Shown: positions 48,101-59,654 of the stretch, piece after piece | Position numbering within the stretch: position 1 is the stretch's first letter | Layout: each line of letters begins with the position of its first letter | Assembly (NCBI GenBank): GCA_947623455.1 | Contig: OX392538.1 | Span: 24,241,001-24,305,000 of the forward strand | Origin: Mimachlamys varia | Lineage: Eukaryota > Mollusca > Bivalvia > Pectinida > Pectinidae | Reading direction: 5' to 3' | DNA: 64,000 nucleotides | Position numbers and translations under genes: made by a program | The notes under the pieces: generated by a model | Database searches by the model: none | Told to the model about the DNA's origin: nothing | Seen by the model: only the letters and a program-made list of their open reading frames with translations

Positions 48101-51100
48101 TATTCCCAGGTGAATTCGTCCATTACACAGAATGTCGTTACAATTTATCTCGAAAAGACAAACAAAATGAACAGAAAGCATCATAAATACGAAATTATCT
48201 GTAGAATATAGAAAACCATCTTGTATAAATAAGTTGCATGTAAGACAAGTTCAATTCGAGCTTTTCGTAGGAAAAGTAATTTAATCAAGAAAACTAATCT
48301 CATTTCGTTGAAAATCTCTATAGGGATTGAACGGCGTTTTTTAATTTTCATGCCGGTATGAATGCAAAGCGGTTACATCCATATTGCATGAAGCCCGCTA
48401 GGGCTTCATGGTCAATATGGATGTAACCGATTTGCATTCATACCGGCATGAAAATTAAAACAACGCCGTTCAATTCATATATTTACATTTTTACTACTGA
48501 ACAATTGTCTAATTTATTTTCTTATTTATTGAACAACTGGTTAATCAACTGCGTTTGTTATTGCGCCGTCCTTTAAACGCAAAAGGCGAAACAGCCACAA
48601 TTTGCGAAAAATTGGCGCCAATAATCTACCGTAGTCATTTGAACGTTTGATGCGGGGGCGTTCTCCATGTTATCCGAAGCGGAGCCGTAAGACTCCCATT
48701 GAACAAGACTAATATATTACGTCATAAGTAATTCACGTGAATAGATGTATTCATACTGTATTCATGATGTATTCATAGTCTAGTGTTTGTTGTTTTCAGT
48801 TGGTATGTTCATATAGAGAAGAAACAATCAGAATGTAAATATATAATAATGAACTCGAGCTGAGCAATAAATGTACCACGTGTGAGTTTGTAACCACTCA
48901 AATTAACCATATGTGTTTTGTGTCATTGACATGAGGTGGGACTTACACCTGTAAGCGGTGACGTTTACCTGTCTAAGGAGATTGGGCTTGTCTGCTATGT
49001 TGGTCACCATAGCTAGGAACCAGCAGGTACCTATTGACCTCTGACCTACGTCGTACTTTGAAGTACCGTCCGAGAACAGCACCGGATTGTCGCGGATCTC
49101 CTGTAATAAAAAAAACCAGAAAGGTTAAACAGCATGTACAATTGTGCATGTACCAATGGCTTATACCAATCTCTGTTAAACATTTGAGGAGTCTGTGAAA
49201 GACGGCCATGTACGTTTATGTTGGGCCTGAGTAAGAATTGTACTCTAACCCGCTGCCCCCATTGCATGATCCAAGAGGCGACTACATTATTGATCTTCTC
49301 TTTTCTTTCTAAACATCTTTATTCTTTAATACGTCACTTTTGGACTTTATTTGAGCGTTCGCCCTTTTGATGAAGGCTTTGGCTTCTGTCCCCAGACGAG
49401 ACATACCCGAGTCGCAAAAAATGGCAGTAGCTGTTCCCTGTTTGACGCTCAGCGTTATGGTTGGTTGGTGGGGTGATTGTTTTACGTCCTATTAACAGCC
49501 AGGGTCATTTAAGGACGGCCTCCCGGTGTATGTGATGTGGGTGTGTGTGTAGAGAGAGTTTGTATTTGGGAGGCTGCAGTATGTTCGTGTTTGACTTCTT
49601 GCGATAGTCCGGATAGTTTGCCGATTTGAAGTGCTACCGTACTGAAGTGTACTGCCAAAAACCCCAAGCAAAACACCCCATCCAGTCATATAGTTTACTG
49701 ATAACGGACGAACCAGTCGTTCCATTCCCATAATGCTGAGCGTTAAGCAGGGAGTAGTAACTACCATTGTTGGAACGACTGGTTCACCTGTTGTTAATAT
49801 AAAGTGACGGGTGGGTGGAATGTTTAGGGGCCTTCGGTAGTATACTTCAATCTGGTTGCTTTTTAAATCGGCGAAAGATCCAGACTTTTGCAAGAAGCTT
49901 ACACAAACATGCCGCAACTTCTGAAATCGCACGCACTCAACACACGTATCCACATCGCGTTAACTGGGAGACCGGCCTTGAATGACCTTGTCAGTTAAAA
50001 TGACGTCAAAACAATCACACCAAACCAAATCAAGTGATCAACAAGTATGTCTTAGTTATGCTGCAAGTTAAAACATTCTGGGTAGGTACATTGTACTCAT
50101 TTCTATTCATATAGTAGTAGGTAAGTGGCAACTTGTACCTTCCAAGTCTGCTAATATTGATCTAATAATCGAGAGTTCTTTTGATGGATATCAGTTCCAG
50201 AGGGACATTGGATCTTTCATTCCTTAATTTCCAAAATTCATCTGAATTCAGAATTCTCTTGATTCAATGTACAGCTGTATGCAGGGTAAGTTTATATCCC
50301 ACTTTAGGCAGCCCCTTCCATTTGTACACTAACTTTGAAGCCAAGACCCACTTTTATACAAAAGGGAAGCCCTCATCCTTGTGGATGTTTCCGATGATCA
50401 AATAATTTGGACAATATCATGTCGCCCTTACAGAATGAGGGATATGGAAGAAATCGTTATTGGTTTTCATCTTGGGTCTCGCGTAATCATCCCATGGCGT
50501 AACGACCCATCGTTGATATAAAATGGGGTCCCCTTACAATGTAATGAAAGGGATTGTACAAATTTTACGGCAGTATATTTCCACTATTGGGTCTCGTCGC
50601 TATCGCCAAATGAGTGTTAGACTTGTCTTTATACAAAATGGATTCCCGTTCACCCAAGGATGCTTTAGGTCAAAATGAGAAAACCCCTGCAGCTGTCATT
50701 CCTTCAGAAGAAGAGAGGTTTGAAGAAAAAACAGATTTCCCTTATTGGGTTCCGCCCCTCTGGCTCAGGAACGGAGGCTTAGAGATCAGACCCGCAATCT
50801 ATACAAAACTCATTCCTCTTCACCCATTGATGCTTCTCACGTACCAAATGGACAATACAATGTCATTCATACAGAAGAAGAGAGATATTAAATGATTCAC
50901 TTATTTTATCCTATTGGGCCCCGCCCTTTTAGTCCTAAAGGTATCCTAAAAATGATTTCCATTCGCTCTAGAGTGTTTCAGCCCAGTAAAGAAGAAATTA
51001 TAATAACACGATACGTGAAAAACACAAAGGGAATTAACTCTTTAAAGAAAAAAATATATTTAATCAAACTGTCATTAAAGAAAATCATGTCATAAGTTAA

Positions 51101-52506
51101 TGCCAAACAAGTTTAAAATGAGATCGGTGGAAAGTAGGGAGATATCTTGACAAGATTATGATTATAAAACATATTAGGAGATGTAACTTTTCCAATAGTG
51201 GTTTTAAAATATATCGGTAAAAGTTCCCGTTTCGGGGCCCCACCCTTTGTCCTGTGGCGTGGGACCAGCTTCATTGATATTGATTATGATTGTATTCCAC
51301 GAATGCTGTTTCACACAATGGTTATACTCCACTCATGGATTTAGAAGGAGTAGCGTTTCAAAGCAAAATTTCATCAAAGTTCCCATTTCGGTACCCTGTC
51401 CCTCTATCACCTGAGGTTAGACCAGGCTCATTTGCGTCAATTATGCTTGCCCTTCCCCTGTGATGTTTCAAGCAAAGCTCAGTAGAAATCTACTGTGGCG
51501 TTAAGGAGGAGTAGAGTTTTGAAAGCAAATGTTTACGCATGGCGACAGATGAAGCACGATGGCTACATACATTTGTTTTGTATTAGGATATGTCATTCTG
51601 GGTCAGATGTCTTAAAAATACGAATTCTTGGTGGATTGGTGGATGCAATAATGAAATGACAGCAATTTGATTGGTCACTTATCATCGAATTAAGACCAAT
51701 AAAAACAATATAACATTATGTTATTACGATCATCTGTAACACACCATATCATAACAGAAAATTATAAATTTCTTTTAATGTGGCATATTCAACACAAAGT
51801 AAATACCTGTTAATATAACATATAACCTGATATAAAGTCATTGGCAGAAACTGTTTACCGCATGCCAGAAAACAATACTTACTGTTGGGCGCTTCCATTC
51901 CAGATTTCTGCCGTTCGGGTCACCTTTCGGAAGTGCTACGTGCAGTGGAAATTCTTCATCAATGTATAAACCAGAAGTGACGATAGGGCGGCGCTCTATG
52001 TCAAACTCCGTAGGTTTAGACCGGAAGTCGACATGAACTTCGTATGTATCCAAATGTGTCTGCTTGTAGACCTTTCCGAAGTGAAGTCCAGGAATCACGG
52101 TGGTATCTGTGGGCGTTGGTGAGGGGTCGCGGGGAGGGAATACTGTAGGGGGTGGAGTAGGATCACGTGAAGGTGGCAAATCTGTGGGCAGGGGAGGAGT
52201 CGGGACACGTGGTGGTGGGGTGGGCTCTCGGGGCGGTGGAGTCGGGTCACGTGGGGGTGGGGTGGGGTCTCGAGGCGGTGGAGTCGGGTCCCGTGGGGGT
52301 GGGGTCGGGTCTCGAGGGGGAGGTGTTGGATCACGTGGGGGAGGTGTTGGATCTCGTGGAGCAGGGGCTGGATCAGGTATTGGTGTAGGGTCTGGTGCCG
52401 GTATCGGAGCTGGGCTAGTAGGTACGGGGTCTGCAGGTTTCGGCTCGTTCAAGTTATCAAAATCGTCACTTTCGCCACTTGTACATTTGGAAAATAAACT
52501 TCCCAT
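36150..52506 (-). CDS. Atypical calpain: Pro-rich N-terminus, CysPc core, two C2-like domains
   Basis: Exons: 52506-51883, 49100-48969, 47797-47595, 45736-45559, 44379-44314, 43382-43306, 43206-43043, 42763-42662, 41364-41264, 40743-40544, 40220-40141, 38908-38795, 38476-38406, 36896-36658, 36171-36150. They give 2373 nt, or 790 residues. MGSLFSKC at the N-terminus fits N-myristoylation (Gly2, Ser6) plus Cys8 palmitoylation. Residues 22-134 are proline-rich. The protease core has Gln228/Cys234 (GTCWFLA), His392 (GNHEYTLTG) and Asn412 (RVRNPWG), with spacing like classical calpains. The usual GDCW is GTCW. Domain III-like modules span about 482-615 and 643-784, joined by a 27-residue linker exon. 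There is no penta-EF hand. Architecture resembles calpain-10 or calpain-7 more than calpain-1/2, so the subfamily is left open. If intron 14 is retained, the protein stops after LDIT. Confidence 0.9.
36480..36645 (-). repeat. Dispersed R1 repeat copy in calpain intron 14
   Basis: Reverse-complementary to 31050-31235, including AGAGAATACAAAAGCGTCAA and GAAGAGTAAGCGTCTTCTGC. It begins 13 bp downstream of the exon 14 donor. Confidence 0.6.
36877..38215 (-). repeat. 60/59-bp array copying the acceptor of calpain exon 14
   Basis: Reverse-strand units carry TTTCTTCTTAAG followed by GATGACGGTAG, which is the true acceptor and first codons of exon 14 at 36896. Five units at 36901-37200 are identical at 60 bp. 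Units from about 37560 to 38060 have lost one base and run at 59 bp. The intervening and distal units are diverged. Confidence 0.9.
39436..39545. mobile_element. Foldback element
   Basis: CTCTTTCATGACCA mirrors TGGTCATGGAAGAG, and CCTTGGGTTTTACC mirrors GGTAAACCCAAGG. It is in calpain intron 11. Confidence 0.6.
39695..39800 (+). repeat. Third, partial copy of the same unit (upstream region and start only)
   Basis: AAATTTAGTAATACAT followed by an ATGCCGAAAAAATATG start matches the region just upstream of, and including, the first codons of copy A. Homology is lost after the CATACAGCTG that copy B shares, and the frame stops within 20 codons. It lies in calpain intron 11. Confidence 0.4.
42370..42590. 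mobile_element. Mutator-like MITE family, decayed copy
   Basis: TGACCTTTTGCATTCGCCAA, AAGCTTGCATCATTTC and ACGAAATGGC match the interior of 55178-55566. The ends are not recognisable. It is in calpain intron 8. Confidence 0.5.
43547..43925 (+). CDS. Unrecognised small secreted-peptide-like gene, copy A
   Basis: It lies antisense in calpain intron 5. A first exon is likely from the ATG near 43604: hydrophobic MPKIELNCIVLLVLLFSDAR, signal-peptide-like, then GQKVGIQNFLTNVEAEGSG with donor-like GT sites at 43677 and about 43718. A second open segment ends before a GTAAAC donor at about 43927. It contains CVYYVPCHYSNEINCGYRG, then SSKPRGLKNPPAESATPFHK. I cannot name the family. The acceptor of the second exon and any further exons are unresolved. 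A diverged inverted copy at 32545-32905 keeps the Cys/Tyr/Pro pattern only in pieces, which suggests real coding ancestry. It may be a dead gene or an exon carried by a mobile element. Confidence 0.4.
45062..45394. mobile_element. TTAA-flanked MITE, second full copy
   Basis: Same ends and interior (TTTGTAAACACGCGTCCATT) as 16180-16571, flanked by TTAA at 45058-45061 and 45395-45398. It lies in calpain intron 4. Confidence 0.7.
46365..46490 (+). repeat. Dispersed R1 repeat copy (decayed)
   Basis: CTCGGTTCCAACTCTAAAGA, GTGTCGTCGTTGAA and AAAGACGCTTTCACTTCC follow the order of the 31000 copy. A short piece in the opposite orientation (GAACAACAAAATAAGACCAG) lies at 46080-46125. Confidence 0.45.
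46700..47315 (+). pseudogene. PIF/Harbinger transposase (HARBI1-like) remnant
   Basis: Two overlapping frames together give a typical Harbinger nuclease fragment: NFLRMSSAIFVELLVRVEP, KLALALCNLATEKKYASMKF and WRVPQHN in the first, then HCQAIIDECVDELLMCP, RWNFPNTCQVLDGKHAAYRC and PPNSGSQYFNYKGFY in the second. DGKH carries an expected catalytic Asp of the DDE_4 nuclease. A frameshift near 47000 and truncation after WADFGS make it non-functional. It sits antisense in calpain intron 3. Confidence 0.8.
48326..48474. mobile_element. Near-perfect hairpin element, 149 bp
   Basis: Arms of about 70 bp: GGCGTTTTTTAATTTTCATG, then GGTTACATCCATATTG, mirrored by CAATATGGATGTAACC and CATGAAAATTAAAACAACGC. 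The centre GAAGCCCGCTAGGGCTTC is itself palindromic. It is in calpain intron 2. Confidence 0.8.
49458..50032. repeat. Large inverted repeat with SINE-tail homology
   Basis: The left arm (TGATTGTTTTACGTCC, GGGTCATTTAAGGACGGCC) and the reverse complement of the right arm match for roughly 270 bp with divergence. Near the centre GAACCAGTCGTTCCA pairs with TGGAACGACTGGTTC. The outer ends resemble the tail of the SINE at 1081-1256. It lies in calpain intron 1, just upstream of exon 2. Confidence 0.6.
50230..51430. repeat. Degenerate long-period repeat in calpain intron 1
   Basis: A motif like CCTATTGGGCCCCGCCC followed by TTTAGTCCTAAAGG recurs at about 50735, 50908, 51222 and 51380, with weaker copies at 50470 and 50585. 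Units of roughly 150 bp are suggested. The ORFs at 50614-51095 fall within it and are not conserved. Confidence 0.45.
51883..52506 (-). CDS. Calpain exon 1 with proline-rich repeat
   Basis: This exon encodes residues 1-208. The repeat unit RDPTPPP occurs about six times in a row at residues 51-92, with degenerate copies to about 134. The DNA is a 21-bp minisatellite at roughly 52150-52380 that preserves frame. The complementary plus strand is also open through the repeat, giving a spurious Gly-rich frame. The segment after the repeat (HFGKVY to LEWKRPT) leads into the calpain core, where NLEWKRP matches the family's W-K-R-P motif. The ATG at 52506-52504 sits just after CAACC and is followed by the acylation motif, which supports this start. 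Confidence 0.85.
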
Positions 52507-52739
52507 GGTTGTTCGTCAGAAGCTGGTTTACTGCAATAGAATGAGATTTAATTTGTAAAATATGTAATGTAACAGTGCTGCAGAACATCATTATATAATG
52601 TATAAAGATTAAACAGGTGTTATGGCGCTTACAGCAAACAGCAGCACAGTCGACTCAGTCTCCTTGAAGACGATATATAATGTTAACATATACCCTCCAC
52701 ATCCTTTTTATACACAACATACATGTATAAACGAATAAT

Positions 52740-53945
52740 GAATACATACACGGGCGGTAACATATACATGTAAACAAATGTTCCTGGTGTCTTGTCCAGA
52801 CAACACATCGACAGAAAATCACAGGGACCTGATCATAATATTATATTATATACACAGATGGTAACATATACAATTAATATACAAATGTACCTGATGTCTT
52901 TCCAGACAACACACTTACAAAAAAGCACAGGGACCTGATCATGTATACACGGACGGTAACATATACATGTATACCCGATGTCTGGTCAGACAACAAACTA
53001 ACAGAAAATCACAGGGACCTGATAATACATACACAGACGGTAACAGGTAAATGTATACCCGATGTCTGGTCAGACAACTAACTAACAGTAAATCACAGGG
53101 ACCTGATAATACATACACAGACGGTAACAGATAAATGTATACCCGATGTCTGGTCAGACAACACTATAACAGTAAATCACAGGGACCTGATAATACATAC
53201 ACAGACGGTAACAGATACACGTATACCCGATGTCTGGTCAGACAACACTAACAGTAAATCACAGGGACCTGATAATACATACACAGACGGTAACAGATAC
53301 ATACCCGATGTCTGGTCAGACAACACACTAACAGTAAATCACAGGGACCTGATAATACATACACAGACGGTAACAGGTACATGTATACCCGATGTCTGGT
53401 CAGACAACACACTAACAGTAAATCACAGGGACCTGATAATACATACACAGACGGTAACATATACATGTATACCCGATGTCTGGTCAGACAACACACTAAC
53501 AGCAAATCACAGGGACCTGATAATACATACACAGACGTTAACAGATACATGTATACCCGATGTCTGGTCAGACAACACACTAACAGTAAATCACAGGGAC
53601 CTGATCATGATAATACATACACAGACGGTAACAGATACATGTATACCCGATGTCTGGTCAGACAACACACTAACAGTAAATCACAGGGACCTGATCATGA
53701 TAATACATACACAGACGGTAACAGATACATGTATACCCGATGTCTGGTCAGACAACACTAACAGTAAATCACAGGGACCTGATAATACATACACAGACGG
53801 TAACAGATACATACCCGATGTCTGGTCAGACAACACTAACAGTAAATCACAGGGACCTGATAATACATACACAGACGGTAACAGATACATGTATACCCGA
53901 TGTTTGGTCAGACAACAAACTAACAGAAAATCACAGGGACCTGAA
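52740..53945. repeat. About 85-bp minisatellite upstream of the calpain gene
   Basis: About 14 units containing GATGTCTGGTCAGACAAC, AATCACAGGGACCTGAT and ACATACACAGACGGTAACA. Length varies by optional TGTA, AC or CATGA insertions. It begins about 230 bp upstream of the calpain ATG, so it may lie in the promoter or 5' UTR intron. Confidence 0.9.
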
Positions 53946-55177
53946 AAAAAGATGCAGCTTTAAATTCCATAACCATTTCAACGATTGTTTAGGCTTGAAA
54001 TGAGAAGTGCAGTTTTGAGCTTGGGACTTTTACTTCATAAAAATACTGCTACAAGGCAAAAGTCATGTATACATACCATATAAATGATATTTCTATCCTG
54101 AACGTGCTAACCAACGCCGAAATTGTATATCCTTTTCGATCTATGTATATATCATCTCATCTAAACCAGTAACGACATGGACTTCAATCAATTTCGGGGA
54201 AAATGAAAAGTCTACTGATTTTTTCAAACACATGAGATGTGTCCAACGTTAAGTTTAGCCGTCCAAGAAAATATTCAATGGAGTTTTCCAATCAAACTCA
54301 GACTTTCTGCTAATTTGGAGTCAAACTATGTATGTGTCCGTTAGATAAAGCTGTATTCCTACTTGCCGCTCCATCCTTGGTTTTCTTTGGGCACTAAAAC
54401 TGTTTCTGAGAAAGGGAGATCGTTTCAAAATTCACGTATGTTTTCAAATCTTAAATTTATATTCGGCTCTTGACAACAACTACGGTACTCATCGTTTTCC
54501 CTGTGTCCGGAAATAACCGCTAAACAGACAATCGTGATCACTTCTGACCCCAAGGTTGTAATAGTATCTATAGACACTCAACTCTGACCCTAAGGTTGCG
54601 GATGCTGTCTGTTGAGGGCGTTGTTTAAGATGATGTTAACGAAAACGTAGGGCCACTTGAACTAACTTTGTGGTAACATTGATTGTGTACACGTGCTGCA
54701 CTTGATGTAGAGTCTTTATTCACAACATAGACTCGACGAGAAAGTATATACTATAGTATCACATTCTCTGAACCATCCTCGCACAAATTACACATTACAT
54801 GGCGGTATTCAGGAACCACGAATTCCTGGTAAAGTGTGCTTAATGTGACAAAGTGTACTCTTCTAAGAATAAATGGATATTGCATTGAATACACCTTCAC
54901 TTACGAGTAGGGGTTGGGGGTGGGGGTGGGGTATTAGCACCTGTGCTGTAATGACGAAGGAGTTCGGCAATTAGGGACTGGTTATATATTAACTATGTAA
55001 TTAATCGACCCCCACCCAATGCAGATATCGGGGTAATGGGTCCTAGACCTAAGAAAAAAGAAATATTCACCTCTAAGCTATCAACTGAGAAATGATTAAT
55101 TACATTAGGAAAACATAAAAGTCCATACACAAATTGGTAATTAGACAGTAACAGTACTGGACAGTCATAGAGCTCCA

Positions 55178-55566
55178 CAATCTGATTAAAATCGTATTTT
55201 GATATCCGCGCCGTTCCGTAATCTTCTCTCTGCTGCGTTAAGATCTGAAAAAATCCCATAGGGGGTCATGTCCCGATGACCTTTTGCATTAGCCAATCAA
55301 ATTACTACTGTCAGAATAATGGCAGTGAAATTTTGATGTGACAAAGCTTGCATAATCGCATTTGTTCGTTAAGTCATTTTGTCACCAAAAAGTTCATGTG
55401 GAATAATGTGACGAAATGGCTTGCTGCAAGACGACAGGTCATCGGAAAATTATTTTAGTGTTAAGTTAAGAGGCGACAAAGTTCATCTGAACGTGACCTC
55501 TTATGGGATGTTGTCAGATCCTTGTAAAACGGAGTGAGAACAAGGATCTGTTTTTTAATCAGATTG
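55178..55566. mobile_element. Mutator-like MITE, inverted second copy
   Basis: Same ends as 18460-18805, flanked by TAGAGCTCCA on both sides. The interior is reverse-complementary to the HACL1 copy (CATAAGAGGTCACGTTCAGA there, its inverse here). Confidence 0.75.
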
Positions 55567-55714
55567 TAGAGCTCCAGGTCGTATTGTTTTATCTTCGGAG
55601 AGTGTCTGTGTCTTGTTAGAAGCTATTGACATATAGTTGTTTCTGAACTGGAAGTTTTGAAATATTGACAAAAAGATAAATGACACATAACGCAATTAAT
55701 TATATTGTACTAAA

Positions 55715-55855
55715 AAATCAGAGAATACCAAAGCGTCAAAAAAACCATAATCCGAACTCAAAATCGATTAAACTAGGGGCAAAATAGGACTCTCGTAAAA
55801 GCACAAGAGAATAAGACCAGGTGTTCCGGAAAAGTAAGCGTCTTCTGCTTCGTAC
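55715..55855 (-). repeat. Dispersed R1 repeat copy
   Basis: Inverted relative to 31050-31235, with AATACCAAAGCGTCAA, ACTCAAAATCGATTAAACTA and AGACCAGGTGTTCCGGAAAA. It is one of the least interrupted copies. Confidence 0.6.
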
Positions 55856-56509
55856 TATGTTCGTGACGATATGTTAGACTGACTGTGTTATGATAACATA
55901 CACCATTGAGTTTGTTAACGGTTACTGTACTTTGTCGCACTAAAACATTGATGATGAGACGCCAAGATATACAAGTACATAACGTATATATGTATAAGAC
56001 ATCAACATTTCTGAACAGTATTTACTCCATTCTTTTCCACATACATTTACCCTACTCTCATTTATTCTCTCCGAAACTATGACAATGATATACAGTACAG
56101 GCTGCATAGTCTAGTGCATTATGTGTAGCACCTGGGCAATACTTCAGTTCTCGTTCAATCTTCAACGCTTGAATTTGAAATATTGTTACAACTTATATTA
56201 TGTATCATAATTGTACATGTTATATAATTATATATTTACACCTTTCCCTTCTTGTGCTTAGTAAACTCTGACTGCGAGTATATTACCGTATACGCAGTGA
56301 AAAAAGGCTCGGCGGATTGATATAAATTCTGTTCAAATATGGCGTCGTTAACGCTTCAGAAAAATAAGTATTTGCTGTCGGCCATTGTTTGGTTCCTTCA
56401 ATATTGTGAAACATGGAACATATATGGAATCAATTCCTTTGATTAAACAATAAATAGTTTCTAGCAAACTTTTGATTCAAATGATGCGCATTCGAAATTA
56501 TTTGACGGT

Positions 56510-56735
56510 AACGCAAACATGGCGGCGCCCTGCAGTTGTGACGTCTGACGTCGGACCGCGTCACAACCAGATCACTGTGTCAATGCGTGTACATAACGAC
56601 CGTTATAAATAAAGAAATAAATTCGACTTGCTAGAAATATTATTCTGTCAAAACTGCTCTTGCAGAGTAACATTTGATCAATTACCATGCTGTTGTTGAG
56701 CTTTCCGAAGTTGCCATTCCTTGGTAAGAACATTT
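56510..56735 (+). other. Promoter-like segment with a possible short first exon
   Basis: GC-richer than its surroundings, with AACATGGCGGCG at about 56515 and CRE-like TGACGTC words at about 56540. At 56687 a hydrophobic start (MLLLSFPKLPFL) runs into CTTG/GTAAGA, preceded by a CTTGCAG acceptor. No later exon is recognisable in the window. Confidence 0.2.
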
Positions 56736-57663
56736 CATTAAATATTCAGTCTTCTGGTTTACCACGTTTGAATTACGGTCCAATGTCGACTAGTAGGTTC
56801 ATTTCTCATGCAATCGAAGAAAGATAATTGTGTGGAAAATTCGAAGAATGTTACAAGGACCATAGGCAACTGATTAAAATCACCAAAAGCCTAATTGCCA
56901 GATTTGGAAATCGTAGTGAGAATAATTTTTGCTTCGAATGCGACAATTATGTTGACTGTAAATAATCTTATTTGATCAGATATGAAACTTAAATATTGAT
57001 ATTGATTTTAAAAGTTTTACGACATGGTAATGAATTGTACATGGATGTATTTAATATAAATTTCAGTATTTAGACACGTGCCTCATAACATCAGATCATG
57101 GAAAAGATTTTGGATTTAAAACATATATCAATAATTGATACTGTCTAGGTTTAAACATTTAGTAATATTGTAAATATATGGATTAATTTTATTTAACTTT
57201 GAAAGTTTTAAAAACATCACGTTCGATCTTTATGTATATCAGGAGAGGGATTTTCATTATTTGAAATAAGTTTTGTGCCTTGCCGTTTTATTGACTATGA
57301 GATATGCTTAAAGTAAACCTAAATGGTCAAAGCTGTACTTTAGAAGTAAGCTTGTCGCACAGGTCCAACGATTACTTTCTGATTAAAACCAGCACAGGAT
57401 CTGGACGAATTTAACTTAACTGAGGACAATGCTATCTCTGTCAGAACTGTTGTCGTCCACTTTGATGGGAAACCATTGTCGAATTTCTCACAAACACTGA
57501 CCGAACTAATTTAGCAATAATATAAATATGACCTCCCAATCGTATAGACCTTTGGGTGTCTAGTTGTTTTTTTTATAGAAACTATAATTAAACATGTTAG
57601 ATCACTTTTTGACTTTTACAGTTATTGAGTCAATTAAATTATTAATCACACATGTGCATACAC

Positions 57664-57825
57664 CAGTGATCAATCTACGTGCGAGTCCCGAGTCCTATAC
57701 TCATAAATTTGTGATAGGACTCGTAGAAATTCTTGAAATACTCTAATTTAAAATTGTGGGATCCATTGTTTTTAGAAATATGTACTAAAAGGACCTATGA
57801 AAACAATTTGTAAATTGATCACTGA
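57664..57825. mobile_element. Short MITE, second copy
   Basis: Ends CAGTGATCAATCTAC / GTAAATTGATCACTG and interior TTGTGGGATCCATTGTTT match the copy at 23120-23232. Confidence 0.6.
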
Positions 57826-59654
57826 TACACACACAGACATGTAGACACTTTGACTTTTTCCTCAAACACATGTGCTAAATACCCACAGATCCATTATTTC
57901 ACACCCTCACGCATCATACCGCATGCTGTAGAATAAATTCATCTCGAGACATTTTTTCTTAAATATATGGACGGTTTTGAAACAGTTGTGTTGATGTAAC
58001 TTGATTTACACGTAGACGTCTCGTGAGTAGAATTCATATAAACCGATTTTTCAGTGTTACTATTACATGGTCTCTGATGTGTAAACTTTTTATCATAATG
58101 ACCCATGGCTGAGTGAGTTTTACAGCCACTACAAAAGGCTATATATAATTGTATACATCGCTTTCCTCATATAATTTATGTGAAATGTTTTTGTATATAT
58201 GATCTGTGTCAGCAGCATTTTCCAGGGGTCAGTGTAATGTACGTATAATATGCCCCGAGGGGTACCGGAGCGTTTTTACCACAGGAATGCGAGATGTTCG
58301 GATTAAACCCACCTACACACCAAACATAGTGTATCATCAGTTATATGTGTATTGGATGAACAAATTGTTGAAAATGTTGTCTCTTAAAAATTCCTTATTT
58401 ACAATCAGTGAAATGTTTGCATTTTTTTTATCAATTCATGATATAGATATAGTATGAAATAATCATGTCTTATAAATATACATGTTCAAAAATATCACAC
58501 ACCGAAGAAAAAACGAAGCACAGGCTGTTCAATACTTATATCATTAGATTTAAAAATCAGTAATATTTTTCCCCAACTATTGTGGACACTGAAGAACATG
58601 AACAGTATCGTTTTACCAAATGCTGTCAAAACGATGTCTTTCTCTGAGGGCTTGATAAATAGACTCGGAACAACTAAACTAACCACAATTATAACCACTA
58701 AACTGACACGATCCCCCATAAGTTGGGAAATAAGAGTTTTAGTGCTACAGTTATTTCAGTATTTTGATTTTAAATAGTCCAAACATTGGACAACGAATGC
58801 ACGTAAATAAAGACCGATTGAAACCTGCATATGAAAATTTAGAATAACCAAATTTGGTCACAATTCGTTCAGTCGTTCGTGACTATGAGCGATTGAAAGA
58901 AAAAAATACGGACGAACGACAGATGGACGCCCATTTTGCCTTTTGAGCAAGTGAGCTAACATGTCTTGTTTGAGCACGGATGGACGACGGATTATGGGCG
59001 AAGGGCAATTTGAAACCAAGAAAAAAGGGGAGAACTCAATCTTTTATGGATTTGAAAAAAACTGCCAAATTCTAACTATGATTTAAAGTCCCAGCGTAAA
59101 TGTAATTTATTCATCAAAAGTGTTACGTGAGATCGAGTTCCTTATTTAGCGAGCTACCCAGCCTTTAAACAAGGTATGTATGGTTGTCATCTGATATAAA
59201 TTGCCTTACGTCACTGAATCCAATGTGTCATATTATAACAGAAAAAAAAATCTTAGTCCCTAAAACGTTTAGATAGAAACAGAGATTGGCCAGACTCGTG
59301 ACAAAGAGAGTTTGTGATTAAACAGGGACTTTATATTTATCCTCTACGTGTTACAGACACGTACAAACGACACTACAGTATACTACTGCATATGTCTGTG
59401 CATATGTAAGAAAGAAACCAAGAGAACAATAAACACAAACATCCTGTCCGAAGAAAATCAAAAATAAGTTAAGCCTTCAACTACCGGAATACCGATCTCT
59501 ATGTTATAAATACGGACATTGTAAGAGGGAGCGATATCATCTTGATCAAATTTGCTTACACCTGTATATCGATTCAAGACTGTGTGTCAAGTTAGTCTTG
59601 TGAACGATTGCCGATGCAATCGAGATAATTTCGGTCTGGATGCCCGATGAGCCA

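Noticed and set aside
50614..51095. Two consecutive 67-93 codon ORFs
   Set aside because: They lie in a degenerate intronic repeat of the calpain gene and show no conserved motif.
52100..52558. Plus-strand Gly/Arg/Ser-rich ORF over the calpain N-terminus
   Set aside because: It is the complement of the in-frame proline-rich repeat of calpain exon 1. The minus-strand reading is joined in phase to a clear protease.
53248..54003. ORFs within the 85-bp minisatellite
   Set aside because: Frames change between units with small indels, and no start, splice or domain evidence exists.
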